From Candidatus Heimdallarchaeota archaeon (GTDB lineage Archaea; Asgardarchaeota; Heimdallarchaeia; Heimdallarchaeales; Kariarchaeaceae): 64,000 nt of DNA. Made by a program: the position numbers and the translations under genes. Where the stretch lies: assembly GCA_015522385.1 (NCBI GenBank), contig WAMJ01000033.1, positions 16,917 to 80,916 of the forward strand. The letters run 5' to 3'. How positions within the stretch are numbered: position 1 is the first letter of the stretch; the number at the start of each line of letters is the position of its first letter. Of this stretch, positions 36,489 to 45,726 are shown piece by piece. Below the pieces are notes generated by a model that was not told where the DNA came from, ran no database searches, and worked only from the letters and a program-made list of their open reading frames with translations.

Positions 36489-38210
36489 GTGGATTTGGAT
36501 CCTATCCTTAACCGTGTACTGAAGGGCAATTTCGATGAAGCCCAGTCTGTAATAGAGACTCTAAATCCCGGCACAGCTCGGCAAATTGCCCAGCTCGCAC
36601 TCTACACCAAATCCCATCAGAACGCAGAGTTTGAAAGGTTGCTCAAAGAGATAGGCGAGGTTGAGGTTAGCGATGAAGAGCGTTTTTACATAGATCTCAT
36701 CAGATATGGACATTCGCTGCAGAACCACCTGATGGACTATAGTCAACATAATGAGGTACTAACAAATCTTGAGGAACGTCTGTATCAACTGGATTTCCCT
36801 CTGCAGAAGAGGGACGCATACAGCAAGCTCATCTTGATGTACAGGGGCATTGCCTCTCTCTACTCGGGGTTATACCGAAATGCCGAGAGTTATCTGTTGA
36901 GCTGCATGGCTCCTGTGGAGAACGAGTCCACTATTCACGGAGGTGTGAATATTGTGATCAGGACCTATCTCATACTTACCTACATCGAATTGGGGAAATA
37001 TGAGGAGGCCTTAAAACTCAGTACTGAACTCTACGAGCTTACCATAGATACGAATAATAAACAAGCGTTCGCTAGAGCTTGGTTACTCAAAGGATACAGT
37101 GAGTACCTCAATGGTGACTCCGCCAAGGGTCTGGATGACCTACTTGATGCTATAGGATACATCAAGGATAACAAAGTCACAGATATAGACAAGGGGATAT
37201 CCTACCTTCTCGTCTCTCATATCTACCTATCGAAAGGAGAGTATAATGTTGCCCGGAGGTTCTTACTCTCTGCCATGGAGATCTTCGAAGATATGAACGA
37301 CCACAGGAACCTCGCTGAATGCTACTCCTCACTGGGGACGATTTACTTTGAGCAGGGTATGTTCAACCAGGCGCTCGAATCATACCAGAAGTCCCTTGCT
37401 TCGAATCTAAAGCTTGGTAATCAGCTCAAGGTAGCAATAGCGATGAAGGATATTGCGAAAGTAAACCACGCGCAGAAAGCCGACTCCAACTATCTCAAAT
37501 ACCTGAGGATAGCCCTCGATCAGGCTATTAAAATAGGAAATCTCACGCTCGAGGCAGAGCTCTACTACTACCTTATCAAAGCCTATGACATCGATACGAC
37601 TGAGTTTGAGAATGCCCTCAACGACCTGAAGGAACTATCCGAAAAATCAAAAAGTAGTGATATCACCCTGTTATACAGATTGGCCAAGAGTCACAAACTC
37701 AAAAACAGCAACCGTATCATCGACAAGTACTCCGCCCAGCAGGAGTACTTTGATATAATAGAGAATAGCGAGCTTCATACCAAGTTCATGGTGGACGCTT
37801 ACCTCGGTCTGTTTGAGCTCCTTCTACTGGAGCTGAAGATTAGCTCGGAGTCCGGAGACGAGGTAATGGATGACATAAGCCGTATCTCCAAGAAGCTGGA
37901 GCATTACCTCGAGACTTCAGGATCGATGGCAATCCACCTCCAGCTCATGGTTCTCAAATCACGTATACTGCTCCTCGAACAGAGGTTAGATGATGCGCAG
38001 AAGATCCTTGAAGATGCAGAGGATCTGGCCACTGCCAAGGGATTCTATCTCCTCAAAGAGCAGATCACCAACGAACGGAACAGTCTTACGAGTTATATCG
38101 CCAAGTGGATAAGGGTGATCGAGAAGAACAAGGAGAACATTGAGAATTATCAAAGGAAGAAAATTATTGAGTATCTGAATGAAGCCAGTAAGGTTGTGGA
38201 GCTGTTCTGA
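36489..38210 (+). CDS. Large tetratricopeptide repeat protein
   Basis: The 573-residue all-helical product has TPR units across most of its length, for example YLILTYIELGKYEEALKLST, YLLVSHIYLSKGEYNVARRF and ECYSSLGTIYFEQGMFNQAL followed by ESYQKSLASNLKLGN. It has no membrane span or enzyme motif. The GTG start at 36489 is used rather than the ATG one base earlier, which stops quickly; AGATTAATAATTG near 36457-36468 is a TATA-like box 26 bases upstream. Such proteins are scaffolds; the partner is unknown. Confidence 0.85.
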   Translation: MDLDPILNRVLKGNFDEAQSVIETLNPGTARQIAQLALYTKSHQNAEFERLLKEIGEVEVSDEERFYIDLIRYGHSLQNHLMDYSQHNEVLTNLEERLYQLDFPLQKRDAYSKLILMYRGIASLYSGLYRNAESYLLSCMAPVENESTIHGGVNIVIRTYLILTYIELGKYEEALKLSTELYELTIDTNNKQAFARAWLLKGYSEYLNGDSAKGLDDLLDAIGYIKDNKVTDIDKGISYLLVSHIYLSKGEYNVARRFLLSAMEIFEDMNDHRNLAECYSSLGTIYFEQGMFNQALESYQKSLASNLKLGNQLKVAIAMKDIAKVNHAQKADSNYLKYLRIALDQAIKIGNLTLEAELYYYLIKAYDIDTTEFENALNDLKELSEKSKSSDITLLYRLAKSHKLKNSNRIIDKYSAQQEYFDIIENSELHTKFMVDAYLGLFELLLLELKISSESGDEVMDDISRISKKLEHYLETSGSMAIHLQLMVLKSRILLLEQRLDDAQKILEDAEDLATAKGFYLLKEQITNERNSLTSYIAKWIRVIEKNKENIENYQRKKIIEYLNEASKVVELF

Positions 38211-38217
38211 GGAGGAT

Positions 38218-38268
38218 GTGGAATGATCCGGGGTGGATTCAATCGACCCAATCCAGCAGACATTCCAC
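38218..38268 (+). repeat. Nested inverted repeat just after the TPR gene
   Basis: GTGGAATG (38218-38225) pairs perfectly with CATTCCAC (38261-38268), and inside it TGGATT (38234-38239) pairs with AATCCA (38250-38255) around a ten-base loop. It begins seven bases after the stop codon, so it would form a 51-base hairpin at the 3' end of the message. It may stabilise the end or help termination, although no U-run follows directly. Confidence 0.5.
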
Positions 38269-38446
38269 AAGCTCTCAGTATTTAGGGGCAGGATCGGCAA
38301 CTCTCTTTCTTCACTTCCAAGGTTATATCTGAAGGTAATACTGTTCGAATATCTCCGAATGCTTGTGATGAAAAATAGAGAAAATTGAATATTCCTAGTC
38401 CAGCAATGAGAAATTCTTATAAATTTCTCTCTTCTGATAAACGTAG

Positions 38447-39874
38447 ATGTCATATCAAGTCGCAAAGGAGGAGCTGGAAAAAGCTGGTGACAATACAGTA
38501 GGAGGCGTTGTAGTCTCTCTGGTCTTTGTCTTCCTAACAATAGCTATCTACGGTCTCCTCGGTACTAGAACAACTTTACTTGGAGACTCTGCATTCGTTC
38601 AGACTCTCACTCAAATTGTACTGGGTGGTATTCTCATCCTGCTCATTACAATATTCGCCAATTATCGTGTCCTGAAATGGGTAAGAAATGATGCCAAGAA
38701 GGTGATCTATTGGGGTTTCATGGGGACGATCATGTTTTTTGTTGGAGGGCTCTTCCTCCTCGGACTCATTCCCTTCCTCTTCGGAGGTAGTGAGGGAGCT
38801 GCCGCTGGATCTATTTTCCTATTCTTCGCTCTCATAGCTGCAGTTATCGCATATTTCATCTGGAGATTTATAGAGTCGAGAATTGAGCGTGCTGCAAGGT
38901 GGTTGTCGGTGGCTGCAGGAGTTGTCATGAGTGAACCTGGCATGCTTCTTATGTCGTTCATTCAGAGCGTTGTCCTCATGATTGGCTCGATCACTCAGTT
39001 CATCGTCGTGCTCTACTATCAGTACGGCACTGATACTTCAGAGGATCAGTTGAAATCTATTATGGGTATCATCTCGTTCGTATACATCTGGTATGGATTC
39101 TTTACCCTCTACTACTTCGGTGGAGTGAATACCTACATGTCGTATGCGAGGATCAAGGGTGTAGACCCTACGATCGGACAGGGTATTTCCAGTGCCACTA
39201 GGAGGATCCCCTCACTCCTCCTCTACTCGCTCATCTCCACAGTCGTCACTGTAATCACTCGATTCAGAGGGGGAGATGGAAGAAGTCGCCGGTCTGGTGG
39301 TGGAAATAATAATGTCGATATTACCGACGCCGGAGAGATTGTCGGAGCGATCTTGTCAGCAATCGTCGGTAGCTTCATGAGAATATTTGGAGGGTTACTT
39401 CGCTACCTCTACTTCCTCGTGAGTTTCTTCACTCTACCGATCATCATTATCAGGCGAAAGGGTGCTTTCGCTGCGATGAGGGAGAGCTATGAGTACTTCA
39501 GAAGCAACCCATGGAACATCATCATCAGTGATATGTCATTCGGGCTCGGTGTGTGGGCAATCTATCTCTTCTCTGGTATTATATCGGGAGCAGGAGGTTT
39601 CCTATATGGGGTTGCACTCAGCTTCATCTTCGGTAGTGGAGAATCATTCCTCGGGTTTGGGATATTACTTGCCTTCCTCACGTTCATTGTGGGACTGTTC
39701 ATCACCAAGCTCTTTATCAGCCCACTCTTCACGGCATTCACGACTACGATCTATGTCTACGCTTCAGAGGGTCCCGAAGCAATCGCGGTTGCACCCCCCG
39801 AGCTGATCCAGCAGATCGAGAGTTCCGTAAACAGTACTGCCGCCATGGGCCCCATGGCTGGTAGAATGTTATAA
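38447..39874 (+). CDS. DUF6159-like multi-span membrane protein
   Basis: The 475-residue product has about nine membrane spans arranged in two halves. The middle has YFGGVNTYMSYARIKGVDPT followed by GQGISSATRRIPSLLLYSLI, and later TLPIIIIRRKGAFAAMRESY with EYFRSNPW, which resembles the DUF6159 pattern of paired helices with a regulatory-like loop. A glycine, arginine and asparagine-rich loop (RGGDGRSRRSGGGNNN, about 281-296) lies between spans. The function of this family is unknown. The gene begins a same-strand group running to 42590. Confidence 0.78.
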   Translation: MSYQVAKEELEKAGDNTVGGVVVSLVFVFLTIAIYGLLGTRTTLLGDSAFVQTLTQIVLGGILILLITIFANYRVLKWVRNDAKKVIYWGFMGTIMFFVGGLFLLGLIPFLFGGSEGAAAGSIFLFFALIAAVIAYFIWRFIESRIERAARWLSVAAGVVMSEPGMLLMSFIQSVVLMIGSITQFIVVLYYQYGTDTSEDQLKSIMGIISFVYIWYGFFTLYYFGGVNTYMSYARIKGVDPTIGQGISSATRRIPSLLLYSLISTVVTVITRFRGGDGRSRRSGGGNNNVDITDAGEIVGAILSAIVGSFMRIFGGLLRYLYFLVSFFTLPIIIIRRKGAFAAMRESYEYFRSNPWNIIISDMSFGLGVWAIYLFSGIISGAGGFLYGVALSFIFGSGESFLGFGILLAFLTFIVGLFITKLFISPLFTAFTTTIYVYASEGPEAIAVAPPELIQQIESSVNSTAAMGPMAGRML

Positions 39875-39917
39875 TGTAATTTCCAAATCCTAATAAAATA
39901 CATCAGATGGATATCTT

Positions 39918-40382
39918 ATGGTTGAATCCGAGACCAAGATGTGGATGTCAATTATCCTCTCATTAGTCACTGTATTCCCTCTGCTGATATTTGTGATTCC
40001 AACCCCAAATACAGTTTTGATCACTAATGACGAGTATATCGGTCTAAATTTCGAGATCTTTCTCAGGTTGAAGGTGTACTTGGCGATCTTCCTATCCGGA
40101 ATCTTCTCTTCAATAATTGGTGGCGACCTAAGAAAGTACCGCAGTATCTTCATTGACAAGGGTGAGGAGAGTACGGGGTGGCTGTTTTCTTTGTTTCTAG
40201 ACATCTTCGTTGTCATGCTTGTCATGACCGTCTTCTACTCTGTTCTGATCTTTGTTCGGATACTTGTGGAAGACTACGACAATGCCATCATTGAATTTAT
40301 CCGTTTTCTTGACCTAGGGTATCCGTTCTTCTTCTTTTCAGGAGCCAGCTTGCGAACATTTATTGGAGGTCATAAGAAATGA
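39918..40382 (+). CDS. Small four-span membrane protein
   Basis: The 154-residue product has four hydrophobic segments (about 10-30, 50-72, 90-115 and 125-148). The loop after the second span carries GGDLRKYRSIFIDKGEEST. It ends with the ATGA overlap of the next gene, the beta-propeller protein, so both are made together. No family is recognised. It could be a membrane partner of the propeller protein. Confidence 0.75.
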   Translation: MVESETKMWMSIILSLVTVFPLLIFVIPTPNTVLITNDEYIGLNFEIFLRLKVYLAIFLSGIFSSIIGGDLRKYRSIFIDKGEESTGWLFSLFLDIFVVMLVMTVFYSVLIFVRILVEDYDNAIIEFIRFLDLGYPFFFFSGASLRTFIGGHKK

Positions 40383-41905
40383 GGAGGGCTCTTTTTCTTC
40401 TTCTTTTCCTAATCTTTCCAGTAATGCCTGTCCATTCTACGGAGCCTTCCACAATATCCGGGAATCTCTTGGAGAACCAACAATTTCAGACGAATGTGAC
40501 CACTTATACGTCCCAGTTAAACCTGACCTTAGATAGTCTTCCAGAGAGTGATGGCTACCGGACCGAGTATCCTGTTGAGAACATAGAGGGCGTGTTCGAT
40601 GTCTATGTGGCATCTGACAATCTCGTCTGGTTTACAGTCATCGAGGATGAGAGGATATGGGTGCTGAACCGATCCTCCTCAGAGATTCGATCATACACCC
40701 TTCCTACAAATATCACCCCATTCCTGATAAAGGAAGATGATGACGGGAGCCTGTGGTTCACGGACTATGACTTCTCCGCTCTGAAACACTACGACGGGAT
40801 TGTCCATTTCGACCCCAAATCGCTCGAAGTGACGGTTTATTCCTTACCTGAACCTCAGACTGGACCATTTGACATCTTGCTGTACGGTGGGAAAGTCTGG
40901 TTTACCCAGTGGATAACCGGAGTTGTAGCCATCCTTGATCCTACAGATGGGTCGATAAACGGGCTGGCACCAGACAACAGTAAATACTCAGGTTTACCCT
41001 GTGGTCCCGTTGGAATTACTCTCACTAGTGAGGGAGTGATATGGGTAGTTGAGACCCTGTGTTCCATCCTTGTTCGTATAGACCCAACCGATCTATCTTA
41101 TCAGCTACATGCACTGCCAACGGACTTCTACTCACCAGTTTTTCTATCTGAGGGTCCTGAAGGCAATCTCTGGACTGGGGACCACGCGGGTAACAAGATA
41201 CTGAAGTTCAACCCTGCCACTAGACAGACCGAGACAATTCTCGTGGAGCCACCCGAAGGGGGCGTCTGGGGTTTCGCAGGGATCAATGAAGTTGAGATGG
41301 ACGACCAAGGTCGACTATGGTTTGCAGAGCACTTCACCAACAGAGTCGGGTACTACGATACTGTCCGGAGAACGATGCTTGAGTTTATCCTGCCCCAGGC
41401 CGACCCCTTGATCCAGTGGATAGACGTCAATGCGACAGATCTCTGGTATGGGATATATTCTGAGGGTAAGCTGGGCCTGATCGAAGGAGAACTTGTACCA
41501 CAGGTCGATCTGGAGGTCTCCGAGGAAAGGATATCGATGCAAAGGGTATCTCGCCATACCGTGACTCTCGAAGTTCAGTACAGTGGGCAGAGTACTGATG
41601 CCATGAGTTTTGCCATCGCTGAGCAGAAAGACCAGATCTTCGGTACGAATGGCGAGGTCAAATCTCTGTTCCTTGGCATTCCAACCTCTCTCTCCGTCAC
41701 CGTCAATGTCGGCAACAACATCGAGATTGGCAGCTACTCCGTCCTCGTGGGAGTGCGAATCGACAACATCGTTGTGTCAAGGCAGATAACCCTTGACATC
41801 GTTGAAAATATATTTTACACCGTATTCGTGCAGGGCATAGGACCGATTGCAATGGTTTATCTGATTGGATTCTATAAAAGAAGTAGGAAGAAAGTTGACG
41901 GGTGA
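40379..41905 (+). CDS. Secreted membrane-anchored beta-propeller protein (Vgb/NHL-like)
   Basis: The 508-residue protein has a signal peptide (RALFLLLFLIFPVMPVHST, about 3-21), a large outer domain and a C-terminal span (about 478-500) with a basic end KRSRKKVDG. The outer domain repeats blades of the type D-x-x-G-x-L/V-W-F (DGSLWFTDYD, GGKVWFTQW, GVIWVVET, GNLWTGDH, GRLWFAEH), as in virginiamycin B lyase and NHL proteins. No catalytic residues are clear. A beta-sandwich-like region precedes the anchor. It overlaps the small membrane gene (ATGA). Confidence 0.85.
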   Translation: MRRALFLLLFLIFPVMPVHSTEPSTISGNLLENQQFQTNVTTYTSQLNLTLDSLPESDGYRTEYPVENIEGVFDVYVASDNLVWFTVIEDERIWVLNRSSSEIRSYTLPTNITPFLIKEDDDGSLWFTDYDFSALKHYDGIVHFDPKSLEVTVYSLPEPQTGPFDILLYGGKVWFTQWITGVVAILDPTDGSINGLAPDNSKYSGLPCGPVGITLTSEGVIWVVETLCSILVRIDPTDLSYQLHALPTDFYSPVFLSEGPEGNLWTGDHAGNKILKFNPATRQTETILVEPPEGGVWGFAGINEVEMDDQGRLWFAEHFTNRVGYYDTVRRTMLEFILPQADPLIQWIDVNATDLWYGIYSEGKLGLIEGELVPQVDLEVSEERISMQRVSRHTVTLEVQYSGQSTDAMSFAIAEQKDQIFGTNGEVKSLFLGIPTSLSVTVNVGNNIEIGSYSVLVGVRIDNIVVSRQITLDIVENIFYTVFVQGIGPIAMVYLIGFYKRSRKKVDG

Positions 41906-42590
41906 CATCGAATCATTCGAGGAAATTCTTATCCACTGGCGCATGGTCTATGGTTTCTCCAAAGACCAGATTGTGCAGCTGAGGGAGAGGGCTGCATTCA
42001 ATGAGGGAAGATTAATCTACCTCACCTTACCCCAGATATTCAGGGAGGTTCCGGGGGAACTCCTCGAATTTAAATCCCTGCAGATGCTCAGGATTAACAA
42101 GCTCAAAAACAGTGAAAGGATGTGTGATATCCTCTCGCAAATGCCCAATCTTAGGACACTTTCCATACGATCAAGCTCCGAAGAGATGGTTAAGGAGGCA
42201 ATGAGGATCAAGAATATCCAGAACCTTGACGGTAGCTTCTCCAGTATTTCCGAATTCCCCGTCCCCGAAGATGAATCCGCACTGCGTACCCTTATCCTAG
42301 CCGGCAACCCAATCAGTCATATCCCTAGAGTGGGAGAACACTACCCCCTTCTCCGGACTCTTGATCTGTCATTTACTAATATTGAGCATGTCTCGAATAC
42401 CCTCCTCTCCTTTCCCGAACTCAAAGATCTCAGACTTTGGGCTTCGGACCTTGAGACGATAGATCCCGAGATCCTTGGCCAACTTGTCCAGCTGGACATA
42501 TCATCGACCGCGTTCAGTAGGGGGGATCTCTCTAAAATCGACTTCAAGCACACAAATGTTATAGTCCATCAGAGTGACAGATTCAGGTGA
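41895..42590 (+). CDS. Leucine-rich repeat protein
   Basis: The product has irregular leucine-rich repeats from about residue 40 to the end: PQIFREVPGELLEFKSLQML, LRTLILAGNPISHIPRVG, LRTLDLSFTNIEHVSNTLLS and LKDLRLWASDLETIDPEIL. No GTPase or kinase domain follows. The frame opens at TTG 41865, but TTG 41895 is better placed, with AGGA seven bases upstream, overlapping the preceding stop by 11 bases. It is a likely cytoplasmic interaction protein linked to the propeller operon. Confidence 0.75.
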   Translation: MTGDIESFEEILIHWRMVYGFSKDQIVQLRERAAFNEGRLIYLTLPQIFREVPGELLEFKSLQMLRINKLKNSERMCDILSQMPNLRTLSIRSSSEEMVKEAMRIKNIQNLDGSFSSISEFPVPEDESALRTLILAGNPISHIPRVGEHYPLLRTLDLSFTNIEHVSNTLLSFPELKDLRLWASDLETIDPEILGQLVQLDISSTAFSRGDLSKIDFKHTNVIVHQSDRFR

Positions 42591-43244
42591 CTACAGGGCT
42601 ATCTCCTTACCGCATTTCTCACAGAATCTCTTGGAGGCATCTACCTCCTCGAAACAATTCCAGCACTTCACAGACTTGATATTTCCCAAACTGGATTTTT
42701 GCAGATCGATTAGGCTTGCTCGGACGATCTCTAGGATCTCATGGTCGAACCTCTCAAGCGCAGAGATCTTTCGGTTCTGGATGACCGGGATAACAAAGAA
42801 GATGGCCACTGCAATGCTGACCATTGCTCCTCCAAAAATCATCTGATTCGTCGTCTGCTCAAGCCAAGTTCGGAATACCTCCGAACTTGTGGCAATCAAC
42901 GTTGCGACAAAGAAGATCCCATAGAAGATAAAGAAGTAGCCATACCTCAATCCGAGATTGTTGCGGTCGGACGATGCCTGCCTCTTGGCTTGCTTCTTTG
43001 CATCCTCGCTCAGATCCCTGAGGATCCTGTTGTTGACATCGACCTCAACATACAATGGTTTGTGGCGGTACCTGCGGATCATCATGATCGTCCTGAGCCG
43101 AGATTTCTGAATGATGTACCTTAACTCAAATTCCGCGGTACTCTCCAAGGTTATCTTGTGATTGGTTCTACCTAAACTCTCATTCAAAGTCTTGGTGAGG
43201 AGCTCTGTGGGTAGATCATTTAACCTAATCGTGTCCTTTACCAC
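42591..43244 (-). CDS. Two-span membrane protein with C-terminal zinc ribbon
   Basis: The 217-residue protein has a soluble N-terminal half with a basic IIQKSRLRTIMMIRRYRHKP stretch, two membrane spans (about 101-122 and 134-157), a helical segment and a C-terminal zinc ribbon CWNCFEEVDASKRFCEKCG. The ribbon may bind nucleic acid or protein. The GTG at 43244 has TTATAAACA about 26 bases upstream, a good TATA box for a leaderless message. It is convergent with the LRR gene, whose stop is immediately adjacent. Confidence 0.8.
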   Translation of the reverse strand: MVKDTIRLNDLPTELLTKTLNESLGRTNHKITLESTAEFELRYIIQKSRLRTIMMIRRYRHKPLYVEVDVNNRILRDLSEDAKKQAKRQASSDRNNLGLRYGYFFIFYGIFFVATLIATSSEVFRTWLEQTTNQMIFGGAMVSIAVAIFFVIPVIQNRKISALERFDHEILEIVRASLIDLQKSSLGNIKSVKCWNCFEEVDASKRFCEKCGKEIAL

Positions 43245-43307
43245 ATCAAATACATATTTTAGATGTTTATAACAATTTAGTAAAGTAGTTTAAAGAATGA
43301 ATGGTGA

Positions 43308-44798
43308 TCAATCTGCGGCGACAGCAACCTCTTCCTTCACTTTCTCACCTGACTGAGTCAGACTCATGTAAGAGTTGTAGAAATTCATCCACAAGCCGAA
43401 CATCAGGAAAAAGGCAAAGACTAGTGATATCCATGTGAAGAGGTTCAGGCTCTCAGGTGTAGAACGGTAGGATCTACGGATCCCTCCCCATAGACCCTGA
43501 ATGAACCAAAGGTGGACAAACCCTACTCCTGAAACGACGTAGACGATGAGGGCATTCTTGGCCATCTTCTTGGAGTAAACACCTTTGTACTGATCCATAA
43601 TGTGAAAGGCCATACCGAAGAGCAAGGTTGAGAGGGCCAGAACGGCCATCGTGTGGAAGTGAGCAACTACCCATAGTGAGTTGTGGACGAATTCGTTCAG
43701 GGCAATCGTAGCATTGACCCAACCCGACATCCCTGCCAATAGCCAGAATGTCAGACTCACAAAGACATAGCTTGAAGCAACGTCCCACTTGAACTTGTAC
43801 AAGTAGATCGTACCTGTGATTGAGAAGATGGATACGAGTGACGGCAGGATTATTGCGTAGGTCCCTACCTCGCTGATTGCGTGAACCCACTGTTGCTGAG
43901 CAAGATCTGCGTAAACATGATGAGCTCCGATGAAGTTCTGCACTACTGTGGCGACGAACCATGCGCTCTTTGCCCACTTCTCCCCGATGATATCATGACC
44001 TGTGTAGTCCATGACTATACTATACATAAAGGATACTACAGGAAAGAGGATGAGGTAGACCACCGGGTGGCCGAACCACCAAAGCATATTCTTGGCAAGT
44101 AGTGTGTCCATCCTTGGAACAAGATCCATGAACTCGAGGAGGGTGTAGACGAGGAGATAGGCGAATGGAAGTGTGGCAATAATCATCCCCCATCCGATGA
44201 CCGCAAGAGGGACAATCGGTAGGGGTACCCTCTTCTCCCCCTCTTTCCACTTACTGGGTTTGAGGATCTCAAAGCCCAATGCATCCAGGAGGCTATAGCC
44301 TGCTTTCTTTATCGTGAGGAGGATCTCGACACCATAGAGGATAATAGAAATCCCTGCCAGTGCAACCCCCAGATTCCACATGAACGCAGCCCAGTTCTCC
44401 CAGTACCCGTAGAAGGACAGGGGATAGAGGAACACCCAAGAGCCACCAAAGTTACCGAATAGTGTTGCTACAACGAGGAGTAGGACTCCCACCATGAAGT
44501 TCCAGTAGATGAACATCACCAGCTTAGTGCTATGGAGTGGTGAGTCGAGGTGCTTGACGAGTGTGTACCATGTGAGACCCATTGCCACGAAACAACCCCA
44601 CCCAACGAAAGCAGCCATCCCGTGAAGGGTCATAAGGGTGTAGTAGAGCTGGGGTACATTTCCCAAGGCCCCAGTCTGACTGAGTCTCACAATGAACCCA
44701 AGGAGGGCAGCCACAGCGAGGATAGTTACACCTGTGAGGTAGTACCCGAGGGACATCTCCTTGGCGATATCAAGATCATTGTTCTGTTCCATCGCCAC
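43308..44798 (-). CDS. Haem-copper oxidase subunit I, B-type (ba3-like)
   Basis: This 496-residue protein is the catalytic subunit that reduces oxygen to water. Ligands are visible: low-spin haem His59 (TLHGMAAF) and His382, CuB His244 (GHPVVY, with Tyr248 for the cross-link) and His293/His294 (GAHHVYAD), and high-spin haem His380 (VVAHFHT). The CuB helix reads GHPVVYL instead of the A-type HPEVY, so the Glu of the D-channel is missing, as in B-type oxidases using the K-channel. It is followed by no subunit III. Menaquinone made nearby probably feeds this chain through an electron carrier not found here. Confidence 0.96.
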   Translation of the reverse strand: MAMEQNNDLDIAKEMSLGYYLTGVTILAVAALLGFIVRLSQTGALGNVPQLYYTLMTLHGMAAFVGWGCFVAMGLTWYTLVKHLDSPLHSTKLVMFIYWNFMVGVLLLVVATLFGNFGGSWVFLYPLSFYGYWENWAAFMWNLGVALAGISIILYGVEILLTIKKAGYSLLDALGFEILKPSKWKEGEKRVPLPIVPLAVIGWGMIIATLPFAYLLVYTLLEFMDLVPRMDTLLAKNMLWWFGHPVVYLILFPVVSFMYSIVMDYTGHDIIGEKWAKSAWFVATVVQNFIGAHHVYADLAQQQWVHAISEVGTYAIILPSLVSIFSITGTIYLYKFKWDVASSYVFVSLTFWLLAGMSGWVNATIALNEFVHNSLWVVAHFHTMAVLALSTLLFGMAFHIMDQYKGVYSKKMAKNALIVYVVSGVGFVHLWFIQGLWGGIRRSYRSTPESLNLFTWISLVFAFFLMFGLWMNFYNSYMSLTQSGEKVKEEVAVAAD

Positions 44799-44799
44799 T

Positions 44800-45516
44800 T
44801 TAGCTACCTCCTACAACAACCTCAGTCTTCATGTTATGGTGTCCAATTCCACAGTACTCCATGCAGAGGAAGGTATAGGTGCCACTCTGCTCGAACGTAT
44901 GATAAAGAACTGCCTCATATCCCGGATTGATGTTGGTCTGCCCACGCATCACACCATCCGGAGAATATATCCCTAGTCCATGAGAGAATGACTCCGCAGA
45001 TACCACAAGTCTGTACTTCTGACCCCTGATGAAGAAGTTGTTCGGATCGTCGTCATATTGACCATCCCCATTCGTGTCAAATTTCCACTGGAAACCGTCT
45101 GTACCCTTGATGTAGACTGTAATAGAATCAGGTTCATCAGGTGCATGGAAATGTGTCAACTTGTCGCCATAGAAAGCGTAGGGGATGACGAAACTGGCGA
45201 TAACGAGGAAGAGGAGGAATGTAGCAACACCCCAGAAGTAGTACTTCTCGAAGCTTGTGATTTTAGCATGAGTGGTCTCGTCCTTCTCTCCTGTGGCGTC
45301 CTTTGCTACCTTAAAGTAGAAGACCGCCCAGAACATCAACCAGATCGCTTCCATAATGAGGAGGAAGAGTCTAACGAAAGTGAATACTCCCTCGTCCGCC
45401 TCAAAACCAATGAGGTACGTACCGGTAAAGTCGTACCGATTGGCAAAGTCGGAAGGTATTATGTAGGCCAAAAAAATCAGTAGCAAAGCCACTGCAAGGA
45501 CTACAAATACTTTCAT
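44800..45516 (-). CDS. Haem-copper oxidase subunit II with CuA site
   Basis: The 238-residue protein has three hydrophobic segments (about 2-20, 45-70 and 90-115) and a C-terminal cupredoxin domain with the CuA ligands: His in SFSHGLGIYSPD and the C-x-E-Y-C-G-x-x-H-x-x-M motif CMEYCGIGHHNM. It receives electrons from a donor and passes them to subunit I. I start at ATG 45516; the open frame continues to TTG-type codons at 45582, but the TATA box (45590-45599, revcomp TTTTATAAA) predicts transcription from about 45568. It is followed by subunit I after one base. Confidence 0.95.
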   Translation of the reverse strand: MKVFVVLAVALLLIFLAYIIPSDFANRYDFTGTYLIGFEADEGVFTFVRLFLLIMEAIWLMFWAVFYFKVAKDATGEKDETTHAKITSFEKYYFWGVATFLLFLVIASFVIPYAFYGDKLTHFHAPDEPDSITVYIKGTDGFQWKFDTNGDGQYDDDPNNFFIRGQKYRLVVSAESFSHGLGIYSPDGVMRGQTNINPGYEAVLYHTFEQSGTYTFLCMEYCGIGHHNMKTEVVVGGS

Positions 45517-45556
45517 AAATTTCTGTACTTGTTCAAGAAACTTGATATTAATCACC

Positions 45557-45573
45557 CGGATTATTATTATCCG
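45557..45573. promoter_or_regulatory. Inverted repeat at the oxidase transcription start
   Basis: CGGAT-TATTATT-ATCCG has 5-base arms and overlaps the predicted start of the subunit II-I message, 20-30 bases from the TATA box. A regulator bound here would block transcription, so this is a candidate oxygen- or redox-responsive operator. The leader between it and ATG 45516 is about 50 bases without a clear ribosome site. Confidence 0.45.
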
Positions 45574-45726
45574 AACCCTCAAAGGTAGTTTATAAAAGTA
45601 ACTCCTGAAAAAATTTTATTCCCCAAAATAAATTAAATTTCTGTCCAATTTTGAGAGAATATTTAACAATTCGAAAACAATCATGTCATGGATTGACATG
45701 TCGAAGAAAGTAATTTCCCAACGTGC

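Noticed and set aside
37986..38540. Minus-strand frame of 184 codons
   Set aside because: It overlaps the TPR gene, the hairpin and the start of the DUF6159-like gene, and its product shows no motif.
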